Shown here: piece after piece, positions 9,201 through 17,283 of the stretch
Layout of the letters: every line of letters begins with the position of its first letter
Position numbering within the stretch: position 1 is the first letter of the stretch
Origin: CAWDMW01 sp963803575
GTDB taxonomy: Bacteria; Pseudomonadota; Alphaproteobacteria; Rickettsiales; UBA998
DNA length: 64,000 nucleotides
Direction: 5' to 3'
NCBI GenBank assembly: GCA_963803575.1
Contig: CAWDMW010000002.1
Location: 1,364,001-1,428,000 of the forward strand
Translations under genes and position numbers: made by a program
Notes under the pieces: model-generated
Databases searched by the model: none
The model's input: the letters and a program-made list of their open reading frames with translations, nothing else
What the model was told of the DNA's origin: nothing

Positions 9201-10417
9201 TGACTATAAAACACACTCATCTTATTCTTGCTTGTCTGAGCGTTAGCATCATAACCATCCTGAGCATGATGAAACCCGCTTTAAGCGCGGACACCAAAGC
9301 TAATTCAGCCGTTACGGTTAATTCAGTCATCAAGGAGGAAAACCTTAATACGATTACACTGACTCAAAAAGCGGCTGACAATCTTGGTATCGAAACGGCA
9401 AAAGTAACGATGAAAACCATGCAGCAATCGCGTCTTTATGGTGGTGAGATTGCAACCCCTGTGGGCATTAGAGGAGCCGTGACAGCACCTTTTGCAGGCT
9501 TGCTGAAAGCACCATCCCAAGGAAGGCTTACATCTGGCGCAAAAGTGACAAAAGGTCAGCCACTTTTTATCCTGATGCCATTTCTTACCGCCAATGCGCA
9601 AGGTGCAGCGATCACCTCACAAGTGGATGCACAGACACAAACTGAAAACGCCGCTATTAATCTGGAAGCAGCTAAAGTAGCGCTGAACCTTGCCAAACGC
9701 CTTTTCGCTGACGGAGTGGGCGCAAAGCGAACCGTGTTGGAAGCGCAAGCCGCCTATGATACGGCGCGTGAAACACGCAATGCAGCGCAGGAACGCGAAA
9801 GAATCTTAGAAGAATCGCTGGTTGAAGGAACAGCAGAACCGATTATCATTACCGCGCCTGAGAGTGGTACATTACGAAATGTGATGAGCGCACACGGGCA
9901 GCAAGTACCAGCGGGTGCAATCTTATTTGAGTTGGGCAATGCTACCAATGCGTGGGTGCGTGTTACGTTGCCAATGTCTGATCTGGCTGAGATGGATTTA
10001 TCACAGCAGGCACATGTTGGGGCGCTTTCTGCTCACGCCTCGCAGGCCGTGCAGCCAGCCTTTCCTATGCAAGCACCGCCTCTGGCTAATGCACAAAATT
10101 ACACAGTGGAGACACTCTACCGCTTAAGTGATACTACTGGAACAGTCATCCCTGGCAATCGTGTAGGGGTAACCATACCTATTGGTGAGTCAAACGAGAG
10201 TAAAACCATAGCATCAGGCGCAGTCATTTACGATGCACTGGGCGGAAGCTGGGTGTATGAAGAAATTGAGCCGCTTCGCTATGTGCGCAAACGAGTCACC
10301 CTTCATAGAGTAACGGGTAATGATGCTATTATAGCTAGTGGCACTAATGTGGGAACATCACTTGTAGTCGTTGGATCGCAAGCCTTGTTTGGCGCTGAGA
10401 CTGGAACCATGAAATAA
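9200..10417 (+). CDS. Periplasmic adaptor of the RND efflux pump (CusB/CzcB-like)
   Basis: Membrane-fusion protein linking the inner-membrane RND pump to the outer-membrane channel. It is 405 residues with an N-terminal signal/anchor (ILACLSVSIITILSMM, about residues 9-24), a lipoyl/barrel-sandwich half (TAPFAGLLKAPSQGRLTSGAKVTKGQPLF), an alpha-hairpin (about 130-205, rich in Ala, Gln, Glu), and the second lipoyl half with beta-barrel (ITAPESGTLRNVMSAHGQQV). It lacks an obvious His- or Met-rich metal-binding tail at the N-terminus. Start and stop overlap both neighbours by one base (TAATG). Confidence 0.87.
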   Translation: MTIKHTHLILACLSVSIITILSMMKPALSADTKANSAVTVNSVIKEENLNTITLTQKAADNLGIETAKVTMKTMQQSRLYGGEIATPVGIRGAVTAPFAGLLKAPSQGRLTSGAKVTKGQPLFILMPFLTANAQGAAITSQVDAQTQTENAAINLEAAKVALNLAKRLFADGVGAKRTVLEAQAAYDTARETRNAAQERERILEESLVEGTAEPIIITAPESGTLRNVMSAHGQQVPAGAILFELGNATNAWVRVTLPMSDLAEMDLSQQAHVGALSAHASQAVQPAFPMQAPPLANAQNYTVETLYRLSDTTGTVIPGNRVGVTIPIGESNESKTIASGAVIYDALGGSWVYEEIEPLRYVRKRVTLHRVTGNDAIIASGTNVGTSLVVVGSQALFGAETGTMK

Positions 10418-13400
10418 TGCTACGCCAGCTTATAGAGTCCTCCGTTCGTGGCCGTATTGTTGTGTTGGCATTATGCATCATCATGATGGCGTATGGCTTG
10501 ATTGCGGTAAAAAATGCGCCGCTTGATGTATTCCCCGAATTTGCGCCCATCAAGGTAGAAATTCAAACCGAAGCGCCGGGATTGTCCACGGAAGAAGTTG
10601 AAAGCCTGATTACGATTCCGCTAGAAAATGCGTTGAATGGAACGCAGGGCTTGGATGTGCTGCGTTCAAAATCTGTGCTGGGCTTATCATCCGTAGTGCT
10701 ATTATTCAAAGAAGGAACGGATTTAGAGCGTGCGCGTCAGCATGTGCAGGAACGTGTCGCGCTGGAAGCAACGCGCTTACCATCTGTGGCACGTCCTCCG
10801 GTTATTTTGCAACCGCTATCCTCACTCTCACGCGTGTTAAAGATCAATCTGTCATCTGACACGCTGAACCAGATGGATTTAACCGAGCTAACCTTGTGGA
10901 CGATTCGCCCAAAATTAATGGGTGTGCCGGGTGTGGCAAATGTTGCTATATGGGGGCAGCAAAACAAGCAATTTCAGGTGCTGGTTGATCCGCAGCGAAT
11001 GCGCATTTACGGCGTGAAGCTGGATCAGGTGATGCGCGCCGCAGGGGACGCTACGGTATTGGAATCTGGCGGGTTCGTGGACACCCCAAACCAACGCATT
11101 GCTGTGCGACACCGCGAGGCAATTTATGACATTGAAGATTTAGGGCGCACTGTGGTCGATTTTCGCGGTGATGCCCCTATTCGCATTCGTGACGTAGCCA
11201 AAGTGGTCATTGGTACGCCGCCTGCGATTGGTGACGCCATCGTTAATGACAAACTCGGTTTGATGCTTATAGTGGAGAAGACCCCACAAGGCAACACGCT
11301 GGAAGTCACACGCAAACTGGAAGAAGCACTGGCGCAGCTTATGCCATCCATGCCAGAGGTTGTCGTTGATACACATCTCTTTCGCCCCGCCACATTTATT
11401 GAAGTGGCTATTAAGAATCTCACCGTAGCATTACTGATTGGTTGCGCGCTGGTTGTGGTTATATTGATGCTGTTCCTGCGCGACCGCCGTACTGCGCTCA
11501 TCAGCTTAACCGCGATTCCGCTTTCACTGATTGCAGCTATTGTCGTGCTGACTGCGTGTGGCGTAACGCTTAATACTATGGTAATTGCTGGGCTGGTCAT
11601 TGCACTGGGTGAAGTGGTTGATGACGCGATTATTGATGTAGAAAACATCGTACGACGTTTAAAGCTCAACCGCGAGGCAGGTCATCCCAAACCTGCTTTC
11701 CGTGTCGTCGTGGATGCGTCTATGGAAGTGCGCAGTGCCGTGGTCTATGCCACAATGATTGTCATCATCATATTTCTACCTGTTTTCTTTATGGACGGCA
11801 TCGCAGGATCATTTTTCCGCCCGCTAGCAACGGCTTATATTCTGGCAATTATTGCATCATTATTCGTGGCACTCACTGTTACGCCTGCTTTGTGCTATAT
11901 GTTTTTGACAGGAACACGCGCAGAAAAACCTGAAAGCGCTGTCACAACAAGATTACAAACATGCTATGCAGGTTCGCTGCCGCGTTTACTTGAAAAGCCA
12001 AAGAAGGCACTCATTATTATCACAAGCGCGCTTGCATTGAGCATCACCGCTTCATTCTTGTACGGGCAGGAATTTTTGCCCGAATTTCAGGAAACTGACT
12101 TCCTAATGCATTTCCTCGGCAAACCCGGCACATCAGTTGAAGAAATGAACCGCTTATCCATTCGCGCCGCCAAAGAATTGCTTGCCATTAAAGGTGTCCG
12201 CAATCACGGGGCGCATGTGGGGCGGGCAGAAGTGGCGGATGAAGTGTACGGCCCTGAATTTACTGAATTATGGGTAAGCATTGATCCTGATGTGCCCTAT
12301 TACGAAACACGCGATAAAATCCAATCCGTCATGGATAATTACCCCGGACTCTATACGGATGTGCAAACCTATCTTAAAGAACGCAGCAAGGAAGTATTGT
12401 CTGGCGCGGGTGCAAGCATTGTCGTACGCCTTTATGGGCATGATCTGGATGAATTGCGCGCCCAGGCAGATAACGTTAAGATTATTATGGCAGACACAAA
12501 CGGCGCGATTGATATGAAAATTGAACCGCTCGTGTTGCTCCCTCAAATTGAAATTGTTATGCGCCCGCAAGCAGCAGAGCGTTTTGGCTTAACCTCTGGC
12601 ATGATACGCCGCACAACGACTACTTTGCTTCGCGGCAATAAAGTGGGTGAAGTTTATGAGGAGAATAAACGCTATGATGTCATGGTCTGGGGTGCGCCAG
12701 AATCTCGCGCCGATATTACAGCCGTTCGTAATTTGCCGATTGATACGCCAACAGGCATACAGATTCGCCTCAAAGATGTGGCAGATGTGATGATGGTGCC
12801 AATGCCCAACTCCATTAAACGTGAAGGCGCGTCACGGCGGCTGGATATTACCGCTAATGTGCGTGGGCGTGACGTGGCGTCAGTCGCCAAAGAGATTGAA
12901 CAAAAGGTGCGTGAATTACCGTTCAGGCAAGGTTATTACCCTGAGTTTTTGGGCGAATATAAAGCGCAATCCGATGCAACGGCGCAGCTTATGGCACTGA
13001 CCTCATTGGCACTGGCAGGGATTTTTCTTGTTATTTACTCTGATTTTAAGTCTCTTCGGCTCACTTGCATCACGTTCTTTACCTTACCGTTTGCGTTAGT
13101 GGGAAGTGCGATAGCCGTGTTCTTTGCAGGCGGCGTATTGTCGCTTGGTTCCATGGTGGGGTTTGTCACAGTGATAGGTATTGCAGCCCGTAATGGTATT
13201 ATGATGATCAGCCACTGGCGGCATTTAGAAGATGTTGAGGGCGAAGCATTTGACAAAGAGATGGTAAGACGCGGCGCACAAGAGCGGCTTATCCCTATTT
13301 TAATGACGGCACTTGCCACAGCATTAGCACTACTCCCCCTTATCATTAGCGGAGCAAAACCAGGTCATGAGGTGGAATACCCGCTCGCCGTTGCTATTTT

Positions 13401-13497
13401 AGGCGGCTTATGCACTTCAACCATACTGAATCTCTTTTTCCTTCCTGCGCTCTATTTACGTTATGGTTATCGTCGTAACCAAGAAAAACGCATATGA
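10417..13497 (+). CDS. Inner-membrane heavy-metal RND efflux pump (CusA/CzcA family)
   Basis: Proton-driven exporter that moves metal ions from periplasm/cytoplasm out through the partner channel. At 1026 residues it has full family length, with the N-terminal helix, a large periplasmic domain (PLDVFPEFAP... GVANVAIWG), the transmembrane block around 335-485, a second periplasmic half and the C-terminal helices. TM4 carries the motif GEVVDDAIIDVEN (398-410) with D402, D403, D407 and E409, the position of the proton-relay acids in the heavy-metal RND group. This differs from the usual CusA and CzcA versions, so I leave the metal open. The gene overlaps the regulator gene by 4 bases (ATGA). Confidence 0.9.
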   Translation: MLRQLIESSVRGRIVVLALCIIMMAYGLIAVKNAPLDVFPEFAPIKVEIQTEAPGLSTEEVESLITIPLENALNGTQGLDVLRSKSVLGLSSVVLLFKEGTDLERARQHVQERVALEATRLPSVARPPVILQPLSSLSRVLKINLSSDTLNQMDLTELTLWTIRPKLMGVPGVANVAIWGQQNKQFQVLVDPQRMRIYGVKLDQVMRAAGDATVLESGGFVDTPNQRIAVRHREAIYDIEDLGRTVVDFRGDAPIRIRDVAKVVIGTPPAIGDAIVNDKLGLMLIVEKTPQGNTLEVTRKLEEALAQLMPSMPEVVVDTHLFRPATFIEVAIKNLTVALLIGCALVVVILMLFLRDRRTALISLTAIPLSLIAAIVVLTACGVTLNTMVIAGLVIALGEVVDDAIIDVENIVRRLKLNREAGHPKPAFRVVVDASMEVRSAVVYATMIVIIIFLPVFFMDGIAGSFFRPLATAYILAIIASLFVALTVTPALCYMFLTGTRAEKPESAVTTRLQTCYAGSLPRLLEKPKKALIIITSALALSITASFLYGQEFLPEFQETDFLMHFLGKPGTSVEEMNRLSIRAAKELLAIKGVRNHGAHVGRAEVADEVYGPEFTELWVSIDPDVPYYETRDKIQSVMDNYPGLYTDVQTYLKERSKEVLSGAGASIVVRLYGHDLDELRAQADNVKIIMADTNGAIDMKIEPLVLLPQIEIVMRPQAAERFGLTSGMIRRTTTTLLRGNKVGEVYEENKRYDVMVWGAPESRADITAVRNLPIDTPTGIQIRLKDVADVMMVPMPNSIKREGASRRLDITANVRGRDVASVAKEIEQKVRELPFRQGYYPEFLGEYKAQSDATAQLMALTSLALAGIFLVIYSDFKSLRLTCITFFTLPFALVGSAIAVFFAGGVLSLGSMVGFVTVIGIAARNGIMMISHWRHLEDVEGEAFDKEMVRRGAQERLIPILMTALATALALLPLIISGAKPGHEVEYPLAVAILGGLCTSTILNLFFLPALYLRYGYRRNQEKRI

Positions 13498-14153
13498 GAC
13501 TATTATTAGTAGAAGATGATACGATGATTGGGCAAAGTCTGCATAAAGCATTGTCACAAAATGGCTTTAGTGTGGATTGGGCAAGAGATGGAGACATGGC
13601 AGAAGAGAGTCTGGCAACATCACAGTATGACTTGATGCTACTTGATTTGGGCTTGCCAAAAAAGTCAGGTCTTGATGTCTTAAAACAGTTACGAGCGCAA
13701 AAAAAAGCATTGCCCGTACTTATTTTAACGGCGCGCGATAGCATTACCGATAAGGTAATCGGACTGGATGCTGGCGCAGATGATTATCTGATTAAACCTT
13801 TTGAGCTGCAAGAGCTAGAAGCACGTATCCGCGCGCTTCTTCGTAGACGTGAAGGACGCAGTGAACCGCTTATGACATGTGGCGAGATTAGTTTAAATCC
13901 TATAACACGGGACATTACAGTCGGGAATATCACCCACCTGCTTAGTGCAAGGGAATATGCGTTGATGCATGCATTGATGGAACACCCCGGTGCTGTGCTG
14001 TCAGTGGGCGCATTGGAAGAACGGCTTTATGGCTGGAATGATGAAATAGAAAGCAATACGATAGAAGTGCATATCTATCAGATTCGCAAAAAACTGGGGA
14101 AAAACTGCATCATGAACGTTCGGGGCGTTGGATATAAGATTGGTACAGCATGA
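13494..14153 (+). CDS. OmpR-family response regulator of the efflux operon
   Basis: 219-residue transcription factor with an N-terminal receiver (acidic pair E7/D8-D9, phospho-acceptor D51 in LMLLDLGLPKKSG, Lys in YLIKPF) and a C-terminal winged helix (about 125-217, ending MNVRGVGYKIG). It resembles the QseB/PmrA/CusR branch. It overlaps the pump gene and the sensor gene by 4 bases each, so it is made with the pump it presumably controls. The likely target is the operon's own promoter upstream of 7854. Confidence 0.9.
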   Translation: MRLLLVEDDTMIGQSLHKALSQNGFSVDWARDGDMAEESLATSQYDLMLLDLGLPKKSGLDVLKQLRAQKKALPVLILTARDSITDKVIGLDAGADDYLIKPFELQELEARIRALLRRREGRSEPLMTCGEISLNPITRDITVGNITHLLSAREYALMHALMEHPGAVLSVGALEERLYGWNDEIESNTIEVHIYQIRKKLGKNCIMNVRGVGYKIGTA

Positions 14154-15496
14154 ATCGCTCTATTCGTAGTTACCTCTTAACCTGCCTCACCATTGCATTG
14201 CTTATATCCTCAGTTTTTATAGCAGGATTTACGTATATTATTGCAGGCGACGAAGTGGATGAACTTTACGATAAAAACATGCAACAAATGGCACAAACAC
14301 TTCTGGCGCAACAGAATGCACAATATGTCCTTCCAGAAACAGATGCCACGCATCAGCAATTAAAGCTAAACGGAGAAGAAGAGTTCCTTATTCGCATCTG
14401 GAGCAACAACAATGCGCTGCTCTACACATCACACGCAGCCATTGCATTTCCTGCGCAAGAAGCACAAGGCTATAGTAGCGTGAGCTATGATGATGAAACT
14501 TGGCGCAATTACAGCATCAGTAATGATAGCGTCACAGTTCAAATCTCCCAACCTCAGACAGAACGCCAAAATGTTATCATGGAAGTGGCAGGTAAATTCC
14601 TGATCCCGTTGCTGTTAGAGATTCCGTTATTAGGATTTTTGATCTGGTGGGCAGTGGGCAAAAGTCTGAAACCACTTGACGATATATCCACTGACATTGA
14701 AAAGCGTGATTCGAATAGCCTCGATCCTATCACAGTGACGCAGATGCCCAGTGAAGTAACGCCGCTCATTAACGCTCTTAATGTATTACTGGAAAAACTG
14801 GATAGCGCTCTTAAAGCACAAAGGCAATTTACCGCTGACGCAGCCCATGAATTACGCACACCTTTGACTGCTGTGCAGTTGCAACTTGATCTGTTTAAAC
14901 GTAGCAGATCAGAACAAGAGAAAAAAGAAGCCATAAGCCTGTTATCGTCAGGTGTTACCCGCAGTATTCATGTAGTTAGACAATTGCTTGCGCTTGCTCA
15001 TCAGGATCCTGATAGTAAAGACCAGAAGATTGAGTCTTTTGATCTAATCCTGCTTGCTCACGATATTATGCATCAATGCGCGTTATTAGCAGATCAAAAA
15101 GAGATAGATGTTACGATTACGCATCATCAATCACCATGCGCCTTAGATGGCCATAAAGCCAGTATTCGTATCTTACTGGAAGTATTGCTGGATAATGCCC
15201 TGCGCTATACACCAAATGGCGGCAGGGTTATTATAAGCGTAATGCAAGAGCAAGGGAGTACAGCTTTAAGCGTGCATGATAATGGCATCGGCATCCCTGA
15301 ATCAGAACGCGCGCGGGTATGTGACAGATTCTATCGTGTATCCGGCACGCAGCAATCAGGCAGCGGTCTTGGCTTAGCCATCGCCAAGCGTATTGCACAA
15401 AAGCATCGGGCTACAGTTAGTTTTAGTGATAGGTTGGATGGTAAGGGGGTGAGTGTAGATATACTATTTCCTACTGATAATACTGCATCCCAATAA
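14150..15496 (+). CDS. Sensor histidine kinase of the efflux operon (QseC-like)
   Basis: 448-residue membrane kinase, partner of the preceding regulator. Two transmembrane segments (about 8-32 and 150-170) bracket a periplasmic domain of about 115 residues. A HAMP-like linker, the H-box FTADAAHELRTPL with H233, the N-box (LLDNALRYTPNGG) and G-boxes (DNGIGIPESE; GSGLGLAIAK) follow. The periplasmic part has only a few His residues and no obvious metal-binding cluster of the CusS kind, so the signal could be metal or another stress. It is the last gene of the transposon cargo. Confidence 0.9.
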   Translation: MNRSIRSYLLTCLTIALLISSVFIAGFTYIIAGDEVDELYDKNMQQMAQTLLAQQNAQYVLPETDATHQQLKLNGEEEFLIRIWSNNNALLYTSHAAIAFPAQEAQGYSSVSYDDETWRNYSISNDSVTVQISQPQTERQNVIMEVAGKFLIPLLLEIPLLGFLIWWAVGKSLKPLDDISTDIEKRDSNSLDPITVTQMPSEVTPLINALNVLLEKLDSALKAQRQFTADAAHELRTPLTAVQLQLDLFKRSRSEQEKKEAISLLSSGVTRSIHVVRQLLALAHQDPDSKDQKIESFDLILLAHDIMHQCALLADQKEIDVTITHHQSPCALDGHKASIRILLEVLLDNALRYTPNGGRVIISVMQEQGSTALSVHDNGIGIPESERARVCDRFYRVSGTQQSGSGLGLAIAKRIAQKHRATVSFSDRLDGKGVSVDILFPTDNTASQ

Positions 15497-15667
15497 ACCC
15501 GTTGTAACAATAAGATAAATTGCAACCAGCCAATGTTAATGTGTTGGAAAAAGACAAGGAACTAGCCCTCTTAGGTGAAGGACGAATGAAACGGCACCAA
15601 CTTGATCTTCCTAAGAGCTTCATCGTATTTTGTTATGGGTGGCACACCAATGTCATAAATAAAATCT
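15497..15667. other. Non-coding tail of the transposon before the right end
   Basis: I see no supported gene here. It contains an 8-bp inverted repeat, CTCTTAGG (15568-15575) and CCTAAGAG (15610-15617), separated by 34 bases, which may end transcription of the efflux operon or be a relic of an earlier element. Confidence 0.4.
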
Positions 15668-16571
15668 AAAACACCCTAATTCCTGCACTTTCCCGCAAAC
15701 CACCCCTATGGAAGCAATCCTCTCCAAAGCTGTCACGCCCTGTATGCTTCATTTCTTCCAATTGGAACCCTGATTTTTTTGCATAATCAACCCATTTCTC
15801 TGGTCGGTGGTAATTCCCTGGAACGGGCATCTGGATAGGCTCTTCTCTAAAAAAGTTACTAGTGACAAAGTCTAAGAACTGTGCTTCCAGAAAGGGTTGT
15901 TTCTCACCGTAAGCAAAGTTATTGTTATCATTTGCAATGCCTGTTTCCAAAATATGTAGCTTTCCATCATCTGCAAGCACACGATGCAGTTCATTAAATT
16001 GCTCTTTATACCCGTTACCTTCTGCGTGATGTAGCGCGTATGAAAGAAACGCATCGCCAGCAGATTTGTCGCTAATGCCCGGTAACATTTTACCTTGGTG
16101 GATTGTTTCAAATACCACAGTTTCCGGTATGCCATCGACTAAGAAATTATCTACGTCAGCTGCAATAACGTCTCGTTTAGTCAGTTTGGTGATTTCTGCT
16201 GCCGGGCGTCCTCCGCCTGCACCATAATCAAGGGTTGGCATATCAGGATTATTAGAATCCGCCACCAGTTCGGCAATCTGTTCACCTATGGCAGTCGCTC
16301 TTTTTTCTCTACATTCTTTCATAGGTTCGCTTAAACCAAACGGTTCGTGGATCTTCTCTTTGTACAAAAGATGCATTTCTTCCAAAGAATTTGCGTCTTT
16401 AACAACTTCGCAAAACAGTGATGCAATGGTTTCGGCTTGCTTAGTTGTTAGTTCAGGGCAAGCTTGCTGATAGATATGGCTAATGTTATGAGCCAATTTA
16501 GTTTCATCAATGGTAGAAACAGCCAACTCGGCTATTTTGAACGTTTTAGCAAGTAATGTATTCGTTTCCAT
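15666..16571 (-). CDS. SAM-dependent methyltransferase, 3' end replaced by transposon sequence
   Basis: Class I methyltransferase of unknown substrate. The SAM-binding glycine motif is LDYGAGGG (about residues 114-121), followed by VIAADVD (acidic loop) and a methyltransferase-type motif region (DAFLSYALHHAEG... LADDGKLHILETG). The transposon inserted near the end: after EDCFH the frame runs through the 5-bp duplication and the inverted repeat, adding about 13 foreign residues (RGGLRESAGIRVF) before TAG at 15666. Rejoining the flanks (removing one TATGG) gives EDCFHMTFSR and a stop at 3973-3975, so only about five native residues were lost and the enzyme may still work. Confidence 0.85.
   Translation of the reverse strand: METNTLLAKTFKIAELAVSTIDETKLAHNISHIYQQACPELTTKQAETIASLFCEVVKDANSLEEMHLLYKEKIHEPFGLSEPMKECREKRATAIGEQIAELVADSNNPDMPTLDYGAGGGRPAAEITKLTKRDVIAADVDNFLVDGIPETVVFETIHQGKMLPGISDKSAGDAFLSYALHHAEGNGYKEQFNELHRVLADDGKLHILETGIANDNNNFAYGEKQPFLEAQFLDFVTSNFFREEPIQMPVPGNYHRPEKWVDYAKKSGFQLEEMKHTGRDSFGEDCFHRGGLRESAGIRVF
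15668..15706 (-). repeat. Right terminal inverted repeat of the Tn3-family element
   Basis: 39 bp. Read on the minus strand it begins GGGGTGGTTTGCGGG and matches the left end at 38 of 39 positions. It also encodes the last residues and stop of the interrupted methyltransferase gene. Confidence 0.93.
15707..15711. repeat. Right copy of 5-bp target site duplication (TATGG)
   Basis: Exact repeat of 3990-3994, adjoining the right transposon end. Confidence 0.9.
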
Positions 16572-16644
16572 GCAATCTTACTCATATTGATAGTAACGCA
16601 TTATACATACAAGCAAATCCTACGGTTGCAATAAGTTTTATTGA

Positions 16645-17247
16645 ATGAGTAAGTTAATTGACTCATATGCCTTAAACCTCTACGTTCTGTACATGAGTTT
16701 GCTTGAGTCTATCACCCCCCCGCAATACCCTGTTATTGAATCTATTGCTTATGCCACAGCGGATAACTTCACAGGCGCGCCCGTGTATCGCAGAGCGGCA
16801 ACGTATCTGCATAGCGATGCAGCGGCGTGTTTAGTGCAAGCTATCATGTACGCAGAGCAGCTGGATTTACGCTTGAAAGTCTTTGATGCATTCCGGCCAT
16901 CTGAAGCGCAGTATAAATTATGGGAACATACCCCTGACCCGGACTTTTTGGCACATCCAGACAGAGGCTCTCCCCATTCGCGTGGTGTGGCGATTGACCT
17001 GACGCTTACTGATCGTTATGGGAATGACCTTGATATGGGAACAGCGTTTGACGCATTCACCCCGCTTTCCTATCATGGTGTAACGGAGATTAGCACCGCT
17101 GCGCAACGCAACCGTTTAATGTTGCTGGGCATCATGACCTCAGCAGGTTTTGACTTTTACCGCAATGAGTGGTGGCATTACCAGCTCTTTAATAGCCGCG
17201 ACTACCCTGTGTTAACAGATGAAATGGCTGGCACAGCGATGATGTAA
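16645..17247 (+). CDS. D-alanyl-D-alanine dipeptidase (VanX/DdpX family)
   Basis: Zinc dipeptidase that hydrolyses D-Ala-D-Ala, used either for peptidoglycan turnover (DdpX-like) or in vancomycin resistance clusters (VanX). The family motifs are all present: YATADNFTG near the start, DAFRPSEAQ with the active Arg, the zinc-binding SPHSRGVAIDL (His and Asp) and the terminal EWWHYQLF (catalytic Glu and zinc His). A second ATG at 16693 would give a 184-residue protein closer to the family core; neither start has a strong ribosome site. There are no VanH, VanA or VanRS genes nearby, so a cell-wall recycling role is more likely. Confidence 0.88.
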   Translation: MSKLIDSYALNLYVLYMSLLESITPPQYPVIESIAYATADNFTGAPVYRRAATYLHSDAAACLVQAIMYAEQLDLRLKVFDAFRPSEAQYKLWEHTPDPDFLAHPDRGSPHSRGVAIDLTLTDRYGNDLDMGTAFDAFTPLSYHGVTEISTAAQRNRLMLLGIMTSAGFDFYRNEWWHYQLFNSRDYPVLTDEMAGTAMM

Positions 17248-17283
17248 TTGTCTTGAAGCATTCTTTGAGGTATAGATGGCGGT

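Larger units (their letters stand above)
3995..15706. mobile_element. Tn3-family transposon carrying a heavy-metal RND efflux operon (11,712 bp)
   Basis: Both ends carry a 39-bp inverted repeat starting GGGGT and differing at one base (3995-4033 and 15668-15706), flanked by the exact 5-bp duplication TATGG. Inside are a Tn3-type transposase (4039-6912, minus), a divergent serine resolvase (7029-7670, plus) with a res-like gap between them, then a five-gene efflux/two-component operon (7854-15496). The near-identical ends and exact duplication show a single, fairly recent insertion. The target was the last codons of a methyltransferase gene. TnpA is interrupted by one in-frame TAG, so the copy may not move unaided. 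Confidence 0.93.

Noticed and set aside
15540..15665. Possible integron attC site or second transposon end in the tail of the Tn3 element
   Set aside because: Only one 8-bp inverted repeat is present; no R/L-type boxes, integrase or second end sequence seen.
16645..17247. Vancomycin-resistance gene cluster (VanX)
   Set aside because: No VanH, VanA-type ligase or VanRS genes nearby; Gram-negative DdpX-like cell-wall recycling is the simpler reading.
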